Shown here one piece after another: positions 1 through 5,814 of a stretch of 7,741 nt of DNA. Each line of letters starts with the position of its first letter. Position 1 is the stretch's first letter. The stretch lies in assembly GCA_023389135.1 (NCBI GenBank), contig JAEWEX010000044.1, forward strand, positions 1 to 7,741, written 5' to 3'. This DNA comes from Pseudomonadota bacterium (GTDB lineage Bacteria > Pseudomonadota > Alphaproteobacteria > Rhizobiales > Methylopilaceae). The translations under genes and the position numbers were made by a program. A model generated the notes under the pieces. That model saw only the letters and a program-made list of their open reading frames with translations. It did not search any database and was not told the DNA's origin.

Positions 1-525
1 CTGCATCAGTTTCTCTCGCCGCTCAGCAACCTGCGGGACGACGAGTATGGCGGCTCGTTCGACAACCGCATCAGATACCTGATGGAGACGCTGGATGCGG
101 TGCGCGAGGAGTGGCCGGCCGACCTCCCGCTGTTCGTTCGCGTGTCGGCCAGCGACTGGGTGGAAGGCGGCTGGGACCTGGAACAGACCGTCGAGCTCGG
201 CCGCCGCCTGAAGGCGCGCGGAGACGTCGACCTGATCGATTGCTCCAGCGGCGGAAACGATCCGCGACAGTCGATCGACATCCACCCCGGCTACCAGGTG
301 CCGCTGTCGCAGGCGATCCGAGAGGGGTCGGGACTGCCGACCTCGGCAGTCGGGCTGATCCACAGTCCGGACATGGCCGAACAGATTCTGGCCAACCGGC
401 AGGCGGACCTGGTGGTGCTGGGCCGGACCCTGATGGCGGAGCCCTACTGGCCGCTGAGGGCCGCCAGGGCGCTGCGGGCCGAGATGGCGTGGCCGCTGCA
501 ATACGAGCGGTCAAACATATTCTGA
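1..525 (+). CDS. Old Yellow Enzyme family NADH:flavin oxidoreductase, YqjM-like (3' part only)
   Basis: This is the C-terminal 174 residues of an FMN-dependent ene-reductase; the 5' part lies outside the window. The fragment opens with the family signature QFLSPLSN followed by DEYGGSFDNRIR. It continues with the FMN-contacting segment LFVRVSASDW, then DLIDCSSGG, GYQVP, the phosphate-binding AVGLI and VVLGRTLMAEPYWP. It ends in QYERSNIF. In Bacillus YqjM the equivalent C-terminal QYER arginine reaches into the partner subunit's active site, and that residue is kept here (Arg170 of the fragment), so the YqjM-type (thermophilic-like) class is likely. The family reduces activated C=C bonds of enals, enones, nitro compounds or related electrophiles with NAD(P)H in the cytoplasm. 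The substrate here is unknown. The gene converges on tctB with 34 bp between stop codons, and no clear terminator lies between them. The family call is firm; a shared pathway with the transporter is inferred from proximity only. Confidence 0.93.
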   Translation: MHQFLSPLSNLRDDEYGGSFDNRIRYLMETLDAVREEWPADLPLFVRVSASDWVEGGWDLEQTVELGRRLKARGDVDLIDCSSGGNDPRQSIDIHPGYQVPLSQAIREGSGLPTSAVGLIHSPDMAEQILANRQADLVVLGRTLMAEPYWPLRAARALRAEMAWPLQYERSNIF

Positions 526-559
526 ATCGTGGCCGCGTGTCCCGCAGGCCCGGCAGTCC

Positions 560-1042
560 TCACAGCAGGTTCAGCCAGGGCGTGCGGGGCAGCGGCATCT
601 CGGCGAACTGCACGAACAGCACATAGCACACCACGCCCGCGACGCCGCCCATCGCGGCGCTGCGCAGCGCCGGCCGGCAGCCCGCGAGGTAGAATGCCGC
701 GATGAAGAACAGCGTCGTCGCGACCGGATAGCCGACGGCGCGCATAGCAACCGCGTAGACCACGAGCAGCAGCGTGAAGACGACATAGGGCGGCAGGGTC
801 CAAGCCGTCCCGCCGGCGGGCGGCGGCTCCGCGGCGGCGGCCTCGGCCGGGCGGCGGAAACTCTGCACGATCATCGCGATGCCGAGCACGCCCAGAAGGA
901 TGCCGACGATCTGCAGATAATGATCGGGTCCGACTTCGTCGAACATCGCGAACTCGCGATATTCGCGCATGACGCGATCGCCCTCGACGACCGACACGAT
1001 GCTCATCAGCACCAGCAGCAGCCCGATTACCCGGTCAGCCAT
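560..1042 (-). CDS. tctB: TctB-like small membrane subunit of a tripartite tricarboxylate transporter
   Basis: The product has 160 aa, a normal size for the small, poorly conserved membrane subunit of TTT transporters, which partners the large TctA channel in the inner membrane. Four hydrophobic segments are visible at about residues 4-20, 43-60, 84-104 and 107-145; the last probably contains two helices. A charged loop and an Ala/Pro-rich linker (65-80) separate the halves. Typical TctB features are GYPVATTLFFIAAFYLAG (104-121) and the C-terminal FAEMPLPRTPWLNLL, resembling the family's PLPxG-like ending. The start is the ATG at 1042, preceded by a strong AGGGAGGGG at 1047-1055. The longer open frame running to 1294 crosses the promoter region and looks like an artefact. 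Unusually, the gene is not between tctC and tctA but is transcribed away from them, from its own sigma-54 promoter. The family was assigned by topology and end motifs, so it is less certain than tctA or tctC. Confidence 0.85.
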   Translation of the reverse strand: MADRVIGLLLVLMSIVSVVEGDRVMREYREFAMFDEVGPDHYLQIVGILLGVLGIAMIVQSFRRPAEAAAAEPPPAGGTAWTLPPYVVFTLLLVVYAVAMRAVGYPVATTLFFIAAFYLAGCRPALRSAAMGGVAGVVCYVLFVQFAEMPLPRTPWLNLL

Positions 1043-1091
1043 CTTGCCCCTCCCTGTCGTCCGGTCATCATCGCGCCGGTTCGGAGCAGGT

Positions 1092-1107
1092 GGCAATTGG
1101 CGTGCCA
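1092..1107 (-). promoter_or_regulatory. Sigma-54 (-24/-12) promoter driving tctB
   Basis: Read on the minus strand the element is TGGCACGCCAATTGCC. It matches the sigma-54 consensus TGGCACG-N4-TTGC at every fixed position, with the invariant GG and GC separated by 10 nt. Transcription should start near 1081, leaving a leader of about 39 nt that holds the tctB ribosome site. It mirrors the promoter at 1237-1252. It was assigned by eye and not scored against a matrix. Confidence 0.82.
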
Positions 1108-1148
1108 GCCGCCACGGCGGGCGCCAACGCCGTCGGCCGCCCTCGCGC

Positions 1149-1195
1149 TGTCGTTCCCGCGCACAAAGCGCCGCGCGTTGTCCGTCATGGCGACA
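1149..1195. promoter_or_regulatory. Dyad-symmetric upstream activating sequence shared by two divergent sigma-54 promoters
   Basis: The block is symmetric about base 1172. The outer arms are TGTCG (1149-1153) and CGACA (1191-1195), a perfect 5-bp match. Two further pairs fall at 1160-1161/1183-1184. The core is a 19-bp near-palindrome, ACAAAGCGCCGCGCGTTGT (1163-1181), with 8 of 9 pairs matching. It can also be read as two inverted 17-bp sites, 1149-1165 and 1179-1195, whose centres are 30 bp (about three helical turns) apart. The centre is about 91 bp upstream of both predicted transcription starts, within the usual range for enhancer-binding-protein sites. Binding by the activator encoded at 5811-7469 is an inference. 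Confidence 0.68.
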
Positions 1196-1236
1196 CAAGC
1201 GGCGCCGGGCACGGGCGAGGCCCCCGCAAGGCCCTC

Positions 1237-1252
1237 CGGCACGGAACTTGCG
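1237..1252 (+). promoter_or_regulatory. Sigma-54 (-24/-12) promoter driving the rightward tct operon
   Basis: The element CGGCACGGAACTTGCG fits TGGCACGRNNNTTGCW. It has GG (1238-1239) and GC (1250-1251) exactly 10 nt apart, and only the leading T and the trailing W differ. The predicted start near 1263 gives a 25-nt leader containing GGGGAGGA before the ATG at 1288. Sigma-54 promoters need an AAA+ activator, and one is encoded in the same window. Confidence 0.82.
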
Positions 1253-1287
1253 AGACCTGGCCATGACCTGGGGAGGAAACAGGCGCA

Positions 1288-1845
1288 ATGGCATTCACCT
1301 ATATCGTACGGTGCAATTTCTCCGAGCCCGCGCGCGAGCAGGCCTGGAACGACTGGTACAACGGCCCGAAGCTCGTCCAGATGCTGGCCAAGCCCATGTT
1401 CAGGACCGTGCAGCGGTTCCGCCGGGTCGCTGGTGCGGGGCGAGACTACGTCGCGTTATGGACGATAGATTCCCCCAAGGCCTTCGAGACGGAGGAATAT
1501 ACGTCCGACTGGGGCTTCTTCGAGTGGCGTCCCTACATCATCGACTGGAGCCGCGACCTGTTCGAGGGCGCCCCGGCGGATGACCGACTTCCCATCGACC
1601 GCGACGGCGCGCTGACGATCGTCTCGTTCGACGGGCTGTCCGCCGAGGCGGCGGAAGCGGGGCGGCGCGACGTGGACGCCAGCACGCCCGGCTTCTCGTG
1701 GTTCCCCTCGGCTGGGCTCGACCGGCACACTCCGCTGATCGGCCTGCGGACCGGCGAAGCCGACGCGCCCGCCGGCGCCGGCCAGCGCGTGGTGTACCGC
1801 CCGATCTCCGCCTTCCATCGCGCCGAACAGCGCCAGGCGACCTAG
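1288..1845 (+). CDS. Uncharacterised 185-aa protein, possibly a dimeric alpha/beta-barrel (EthD-like) fold
   Basis: This is the first gene of the sigma-54-driven operon. Its start is the ATG at 1288, behind GGGGAGGA (1270-1277; spacing somewhat long at about 11 nt from GGAGG). There is no signal peptide or membrane segment, so it should be cytoplasmic. The N-terminal half starts with a beta strand (FTYIVRCNF, 3-11). A helix and loop follow, with WNDWYNGPKLVQMLAKP (20-36) and then FRTVQRFRR. This recalls the pattern of ferredoxin-like EthD and related barrels (DWY...HLP...LPGF...RRF), with Lys28 where many relatives have His. A strand YVALWTIDS and a Trp/Phe-rich stretch (DWGFFEWRPYIIDWSRDLF) come next. 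The second half, from about residue 118 (ALTIVSFDG), could be a second, degenerate copy of the fold. It lies 16 nt upstream of tctA, so the two are surely cotranscribed. The function is not known; a small-molecule-binding or degradative role linked to the imported substrate is a guess. Confidence 0.8.
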   Translation: MAFTYIVRCNFSEPAREQAWNDWYNGPKLVQMLAKPMFRTVQRFRRVAGAGRDYVALWTIDSPKAFETEEYTSDWGFFEWRPYIIDWSRDLFEGAPADDRLPIDRDGALTIVSFDGLSAEAAEAGRRDVDASTPGFSWFPSAGLDRHTPLIGLRTGEADAPAGAGQRVVYRPISAFHRAEQRQAT

Positions 1846-1861
1846 TCCGGGGGGCATCATC

Positions 1862-3379
1862 GTGGAATTCGGACTGTTCGACGGACTGGTCAACGCCTTC
1901 ACCGTCTCCAACCTCGCCTTCGCCCTGCTCGGCTGCCTTCTCGGCACGCTGGTCGGGGTGCTGCCGGGACTTGGTCCATCCTCGGCCATGGCGATCCTGT
2001 TGCCCATCGCGCTCTACATGCCGCCCGAGGGCGCCATCATCCTGATGGCGGGCATCTATTACGGCGCGATGTATGGCGGGTCGACCACTGCGATCCTGAT
2101 GAACGTCCCGGGTGAGGTGTCGTCGATCGTCACCGCGCAGGACGGCTTCCCGATGACCCGGAACGGCCAGGCGGGTCAGGCGCTGGCCATCGCGGCCATG
2201 GGATCCTATCTGGCCGGCATCACCGGCACGCTGACCATCGCGCTGATCGGGCCGAGCCTCGCCGATCTCGCGCTCAGCTTCGGGCCGCCTGAATATTTCG
2301 GCCTGGTCCTGTTCAGCCTGGCAGCGCTGATCAGCTTTTCCGGCGACTCGCTCGTGAAGGGCATCGCGCTCGGCCTGTGCGGCATGTGGTTCGCCTCGGT
2401 CGGCACCGATCCGCTGACGGGAACCCAGCGGCTGAACTACGGCACGATCGAGCTGATGAAGGGGTTCGACATCGTTCCGGTGCTTGTCGGCCTGTTCGGC
2501 ATCGGCGAGGTGCTTTGGAGCCTGCAGAGCAGCGTACAGCAGATCTTCACGGGCAAGCTCGGCTCGTGGCTGTCGATGATCCCGAAAGGCGTGCTCCTGG
2601 CGCGAGGGATGCTGGCGGCGGCGCGCGGCACGGTTCTCGGCTTCATCCTCGGGCTGCTGCCGGGCATGCTGCCGGCGCTGACAGCCTACCTCGCCTACGA
2701 TGTCGAGAAGAACATCTCCAAGACGCCGGAGAAGTTCGGCACCGGCATGATCGAGGGCGTCGCGGCGCCGGAGGCGGCCAACAACGCCACCGCCATGGCG
2801 GGTTTCATTCCGCTGCTGTCCCTCGGCATCCCGACAAGTCCGGCGCTCGCCATCATCCTCGGCACGCTGCTGATCAACGGGCTGACGCCCGGGCCGATGC
2901 TGTTCGTGCAGCAGCCGCTGTTCGTGTGGACGGTGATCGCCAGCATGCTGATCGCCAACACAATGCTGCTGGTGTTCAACCTGCCGCTGATCGGGATATG
3001 GGCGCGGATCAGCAAGATCCCCTACCGTATCCTCGGTCCGATCATCCTGGGCGTGTGCGTCGTCGGAGCCTACGCGCCGCGCAACACTCTGTTCGACGTC
3101 TACGTGGCGATCGCCTTCGGGGTGATCGGCTACGGCATGCGCCGGTTCAACCTGCCGGTCGCGCCGTTCGTGCTCGGCTTCCTGCTGGGACCGATGCTCG
3201 AGCAGGCGCTGCGCCAGTCCGTGTCGCTGTCGGGCGGCTCTCCCGTGATCTTCTTCGAGTGCCCGATCTCGCTCGGCCTGATCATCGGCGCAACCGTCGT
3301 CGTGATCGGCACCAGCTACCTCAAGAGACGCTCGCGCCTCGTCACGGGCATCATCCGCGACAGCACCAACGAGACGTGA
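1862..3379 (+). CDS. tctA: TctA, large membrane subunit of a tripartite tricarboxylate transporter
   Basis: The 505-residue product, the usual family length, is a multi-spanning inner-membrane protein that forms the sodium- or proton-driven translocation path for substrate delivered by TctC. TctA hallmarks are clear: GVLPGLGPSSAMAILLP at 32-48 and GIYYGAMYGGSTTAILMNVPG at 64-84. The family's internal duplication shows in the second half as GLLPGMLPALTAY near 263-275. PEAANNATAMAGFIPLLSLG follows at about 304-323, and then GIPTSPALAIILGTLLINGL. The C-terminus is basic (YLKRRSR) and cytoplasmic-looking. The start is GTG at 1862, with a G-run (1849-1854) 7 nt upstream. It lies 16 nt after the preceding hypothetical gene and 58 nt before tctC. 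In most TTT loci the order is tctC-tctB-tctA; here tctA precedes tctC and tctB is elsewhere. The transported compound is not predictable. Confidence 0.96.
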   Translation: MEFGLFDGLVNAFTVSNLAFALLGCLLGTLVGVLPGLGPSSAMAILLPIALYMPPEGAIILMAGIYYGAMYGGSTTAILMNVPGEVSSIVTAQDGFPMTRNGQAGQALAIAAMGSYLAGITGTLTIALIGPSLADLALSFGPPEYFGLVLFSLAALISFSGDSLVKGIALGLCGMWFASVGTDPLTGTQRLNYGTIELMKGFDIVPVLVGLFGIGEVLWSLQSSVQQIFTGKLGSWLSMIPKGVLLARGMLAAARGTVLGFILGLLPGMLPALTAYLAYDVEKNISKTPEKFGTGMIEGVAAPEAANNATAMAGFIPLLSLGIPTSPALAIILGTLLINGLTPGPMLFVQQPLFVWTVIASMLIANTMLLVFNLPLIGIWARISKIPYRILGPIILGVCVVGAYAPRNTLFDVYVAIAFGVIGYGMRRFNLPVAPFVLGFLLGPMLEQALRQSVSLSGGSPVIFFECPISLGLIIGATVVVIGTSYLKRRSRLVTGIIRDSTNET

Positions 3380-3391
3380 CGCAAGCCGCGC

Positions 3392-3408
3392 CGGCGGCCT
3401 GTCCGCCG
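3392..3408 (+). other. GC-rich mRNA hairpin between tctA and tctC
   Basis: A perfect 6-bp stem, CGGCGG (3392-3397) with CCGCCG (3403-3408), closes a 5-nt loop in the 58-nt tctA-tctC spacer. No T-run follows, so it is not a typical intrinsic terminator. Stable hairpins between a permease gene and its binding-protein gene often act as processing or stability elements that raise binding-protein mRNA over permease mRNA. That role is inferred here. A weaker alternative pairing, CTGTC (3399-3403) with GACAG (3416-3420), would compete with it. Confidence 0.5.
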
Positions 3409-3437
3409 TCGTCCAGACAGCCAGATGGGAGGAATGA

Positions 3438-4400
3438 ATGAACAACTTACTGAGATTGATGACGCTCGGCGTGGCGGCCGTCGCCTTCGCCGGCGGCGCA
3501 TCCGCGCAGACCAAGTTCCCGACCAAGGCGGTCGAGCTGATCGTGCCGTTCGCGGCCGGCGGCTCCACCGATCTGGGTGGACGGGTGATCGCCAAGGCGC
3601 TTGAGGCCAAGTGGGGCGTGCCCGTGCGGATCGTCAACAAGCCGGGCGGAAACACCGTGCCGGCGGTGAGCGAGGTGATGCAGGCCAAACCGGACGGCTA
3701 CACCGTCCTGGTCGACGGCCCGCCGCAGAGCTCCATGCTCCAGACCGTGGTCAGGAACCTCCCGTTCAAGACCACGGATCGCACGTTCGTGGCGATCGCC
3801 GCGTACACGCCCATGAAATTCGTGGTGCACAAGGACTCCCCCTTCAAGACCCTCCAGGAGGCTGCCGACGACGCCAAGAAGGATCCCTCGACCTTCACCT
3901 GGACCTCGCTCGGTGGCGCCGGCGCACAGGACATGTCCTTCCGCCAGTTCTTCGCCTCCATCGGCATCGACGTGACCAAGACCCGGCCGCTGCAGCTCAA
4001 GGGCGGCTCGGAGGCCATCACCATGACCGCCGGCGGCCATGTGGACATGGGCGTGGGCTCCTACAGCTCCATCGCCGCCCCTCTCGATGCGGGCAACATC
4101 CGCGTCCTTGCGGTGGCCGCGCCGGAGCGCTGGCCGAACCTGCCCGACACGCCGACCACCGCCGAGGCGGGCTTCCCGGACATCGAGGTGCTATACTGGA
4201 TCGGCATTTCCGGACCTCCGGGGCTGCCCGACGACGTGGCCAAGATCTGGGACGACGCCGTCCGCGAGGTGGTGGGCACCCAGCAGGTCAAGGACGAACT
4301 TCTGAAGGTCGGGCTTCTGCCGCTCTATGCCTCCGCGGCCGACATGGCGGAGCGCGTCGCCTCGGAAGAAAAGGTCACACAGAAGCTCTACGGCCGCTGA
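3438..4400 (+). CDS. tctC: TctC/Bug-family periplasmic solute-binding protein of the TTT system
   Basis: This 320-aa extracytoplasmic receptor captures the substrate in the periplasm and hands it to TctA/TctB. A Sec signal peptide is clear: Asn/Arg N-region, hydrophobic core LMTLGVAAVAFAGG and an ASA cleavage motif ending at Ala23. The mature domain opens with KFPTKAVELIVPFAAGGSTD (26-45). AAGGSTD is the Bug ligand-loop signature, whose loops hold a carboxylate through ordered waters. Further family features are RIVNKPGGNT (64-73), KPDGYTVL (84-91), SLGGAGAQ in the interdomain region and AAPERWPNLPDTPTTAEAGFPDIE, then the closing GISGPPGLPDD. Length and domain order are normal. The start at 3438 follows GGGAGGA (3427-3433) closely. 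An overlapping out-of-frame ATG at 3434 has no signal peptide and is rejected. The gene follows tctA in the same operon behind a small hairpin. Bug proteins bind diverse carboxylates and aromatics, so the ligand is unknown. Confidence 0.96.
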   Translation: MNNLLRLMTLGVAAVAFAGGASAQTKFPTKAVELIVPFAAGGSTDLGGRVIAKALEAKWGVPVRIVNKPGGNTVPAVSEVMQAKPDGYTVLVDGPPQSSMLQTVVRNLPFKTTDRTFVAIAAYTPMKFVVHKDSPFKTLQEAADDAKKDPSTFTWTSLGGAGAQDMSFRQFFASIGIDVTKTRPLQLKGGSEAITMTAGGHVDMGVGSYSSIAAPLDAGNIRVLAVAAPERWPNLPDTPTTAEAGFPDIEVLYWIGISGPPGLPDDVAKIWDDAVREVVGTQQVKDELLKVGLLPLYASAADMAERVASEEKVTQKLYGR

Positions 4401-4425
4401 TCGGCCCGGTTGCAGGGGAAGCGCC

Positions 4426-5049
4426 ATGAAACTGTATGGTTCCGAGACCTCGCCCTATGTCCGCAAGGTGCGGGTGCTGGTGCAGGAGAAGGCCATCCCC
4501 TGTGACTTCGTCGTCGAGGATCCGTGGCAGACCTCGCCACGGCTCCTCGGCATGAACCCGATCGGCAAGGTGCCGGTGCTGGAACTGGACAACGGCTCCA
4601 CGCTGTATGACTCGTTTCTGGTCATGGAGTATCTCGACCGGCTCGGCGACCCCTCCGGGGCCATGCTGCCGGCGGACGGCCCCCCGCGCTGGCAGGTGCT
4701 TCGCTGGCACGCGCTGGCGCACGCCGTGATCGACGCCTGTGTCGTGCAGGTGCTGGAATCCCGTCGTCCCGAGGACAAGAGGATGCCCGAGCGCGCTGCG
4801 CGCGAGCAGGAGCGCATCGTCCGGATCCTCGACGCCGCATCCGCGGATGTGTCGGGGCCCGGTCCGCTGGTCGGCGGCCGGCTCGGCCTCGCCGACCTGA
4901 TGCTCGGCGTCGCGCTTCAATACGTCGACTTCCGCGTCCCGCACGACTGGCGCTCGCCGCGGCCTGGCCTCGCGGCATGGCTCGACGACATTGCCCGCCG
5001 CCCCGCCTTCACCAACACCCTGCCGCCCGGATTCACGCCACCGGCGTGA
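4426..5049 (+). CDS. Glutathione S-transferase family protein, YibF-like
   Basis: The 207-aa cytoplasmic protein has the two GST domains. The thioredoxin-like N-terminal domain (about 1-75) begins MKLYGSETSPYVRKVRVLVQEK. Ser9 in SPYVRKVR is in the position of the usual catalytic Ser/Thr. NPIGKVPVL (44-52) contains the cis-proline (Pro50), and DS (62-63) takes the place of the common ES that grips the glutathione gamma-glutamyl group. The all-helical C-terminal domain includes WHALAHAVIDACV and LADLMLGVALQYVDFR. The whole resembles Escherichia coli YibF in length and motif order. The start is ATG 4426 with AGGGG seven nt upstream; the gene follows tctC by 25 nt and is last in the operon. GSTs in catabolic operons conjugate, isomerise or reduce electrophilic intermediates. 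Linking this one to the imported substrate is inference. Its stop is 3 nt from the convergent SDR stop. Confidence 0.92.
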   Translation: MKLYGSETSPYVRKVRVLVQEKAIPCDFVVEDPWQTSPRLLGMNPIGKVPVLELDNGSTLYDSFLVMEYLDRLGDPSGAMLPADGPPRWQVLRWHALAHAVIDACVVQVLESRRPEDKRMPERAAREQERIVRILDAASADVSGPGPLVGGRLGLADLMLGVALQYVDFRVPHDWRSPRPGLAAWLDDIARRPAFTNTLPPGFTPPA

Positions 5050-5057
5050 GTCTCACG
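5045..5057. repeat. Short palindrome spanning two convergent stop codons
   Basis: The sequence CGTGAGTCTCACG is an inverted repeat with 6-bp arms and a single central base. It contains the TGA of the GST gene (5047-5049) and the TGA of the SDR gene (5055-5053). The symmetry arises partly because both genes end in CGTGA. With a 3-nt loop the RNA stem would be only 5 bp and has no T-run, so termination there would be weak. Confidence 0.4.
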
Positions 5058-5814
5058 GGCCGAGGTAGAGCCCGCCGTTCACCTCGATGGCGGTGCCGGT
5101 GACGTAGTCCGACAGATCGGATGCCAGGAACAGCGCCACCTTGGCGATGTCCTCCGGCTGGCCGAGCCGGCCGGCCGGGATCTGCGGGATCACGGCGCGG
5201 TTGACCTCCTCGGGCACGTCGCGGGTCATTTCGGTGACGATGCGCCCGGGGTTGATGGCGTTGACGTTGACGCCGAAAGGCGACGCCTCCTTGGCCAGCG
5301 CCTTGGTCAGCCCCAGGACCGCCGACTTGGAGGCGACGTAGTGGGTGACCGCCTGGTAGCCCGTGGTCCGCGCTGCGTAGGACGCGACATTGACGATCCG
5401 GCCGGCCCGCCGCTCGATCATCGCCGGCAGCACCAGCCTGGCGCACAGGAAGTGCGACGTCACGTTGACCGCCATCACCTGGTTCCACTGGTCGAGCGTG
5501 GTCGTCCAGGCCTTCAGCCTGTTGCCGTCAGGGCCGTATTTCGGCGAGATCCCGACATTGTTGATCAGGATGTCCGGAGCCCGCTCCTGCGCGGCATAGG
5601 GGCCGAGCCTCTCCTCGATCTCACCGGCGGAGCCCAGGTCGCACGCCACAAGTTCCACGGCGTCGAATTCCGCCGCCAAAGCCGCGCCGCGCTCGATCTC
5701 GCGATCCACAAGCGTTACGGCGAGCCCCCTTTCGGCGAAGGCCCGGCCGGTGGCAAGCCCGATGCCGCCGCATCCTCCGGTGATCATGACGCTGCTGCCG
5801 CGCAGTTGCATCAT
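5053..5814 (-). CDS. Short-chain dehydrogenase/reductase (SDR), classical, probably NAD(H)-dependent
   Basis: The 253-aa protein is a typical classical SDR with one Rossmann domain. The nucleotide-binding motif is TGGCGGIG (12-19). Asp37 at the end of the second strand (TLVDR) favours NAD(H) over NADP(H). The other expected motifs are ACDLG (57-61), NNVG (85-88), Asn117 and Ser145, with Tyr159 and Lys163 (YVASK) completing the catalytic tetrad. The NPGRIVTEM segment (188-196) also fits. It resembles FabG-type 3-oxoacyl reductases and 2-hydroxy or diol dehydrogenases; the motifs do not fix the substrate. The start overlaps the end of the sigma-54 regulator as ATGATG: the first ATG gives a 4-bp ATGA overlap. 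The second, at 5811, is better placed behind GAGG and cannot be excluded. The gene is therefore translationally coupled to its regulator and is not part of the tct operon that it converges on. Confidence 0.93.
   Translation of the reverse strand: MMQLRGSSVMITGGCGGIGLATGRAFAERGLAVTLVDREIERGAALAAEFDAVELVACDLGSAGEIEERLGPYAAQERAPDILINNVGISPKYGPDGNRLKAWTTTLDQWNQVMAVNVTSHFLCARLVLPAMIERRAGRIVNVASYAARTTGYQAVTHYVASKSAVLGLTKALAKEASPFGVNVNAINPGRIVTEMTRDVPEEVNRAVIPQIPAGRLGQPEDIAKVALFLASDLSDYVTGTAIEVNGGLYLGP

Noticed and set aside
526..559. Bidirectional terminator between the OYE gene and tctB
   Set aside because: No stable stem-loop or T-run is visible in these 34 bp.
1043..1294. N-terminal extension of TctB to 244 residues
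   Set aside because: The extension is Arg-rich, crosses the sigma-54 promoters and would place the strong AGGGAGGGG site inside the gene. The ATG at 1042 gives the normal family length.
969..1583. Plus-strand open frames across the tctB-operon spacer
   Set aside because: They overlap tctB, the regulatory spacer and the 185-aa gene in other frames and are dominated by Arg and Ser. No motif supports them.
1538..3688. 716-codon open frame on the minus strand
   Set aside because: It lies antisense to the certain tctA gene, is extremely rich in Arg, His, Asp and Gln, shows no domain and has no ribosome site. It is a shadow of GC-rich codon use.
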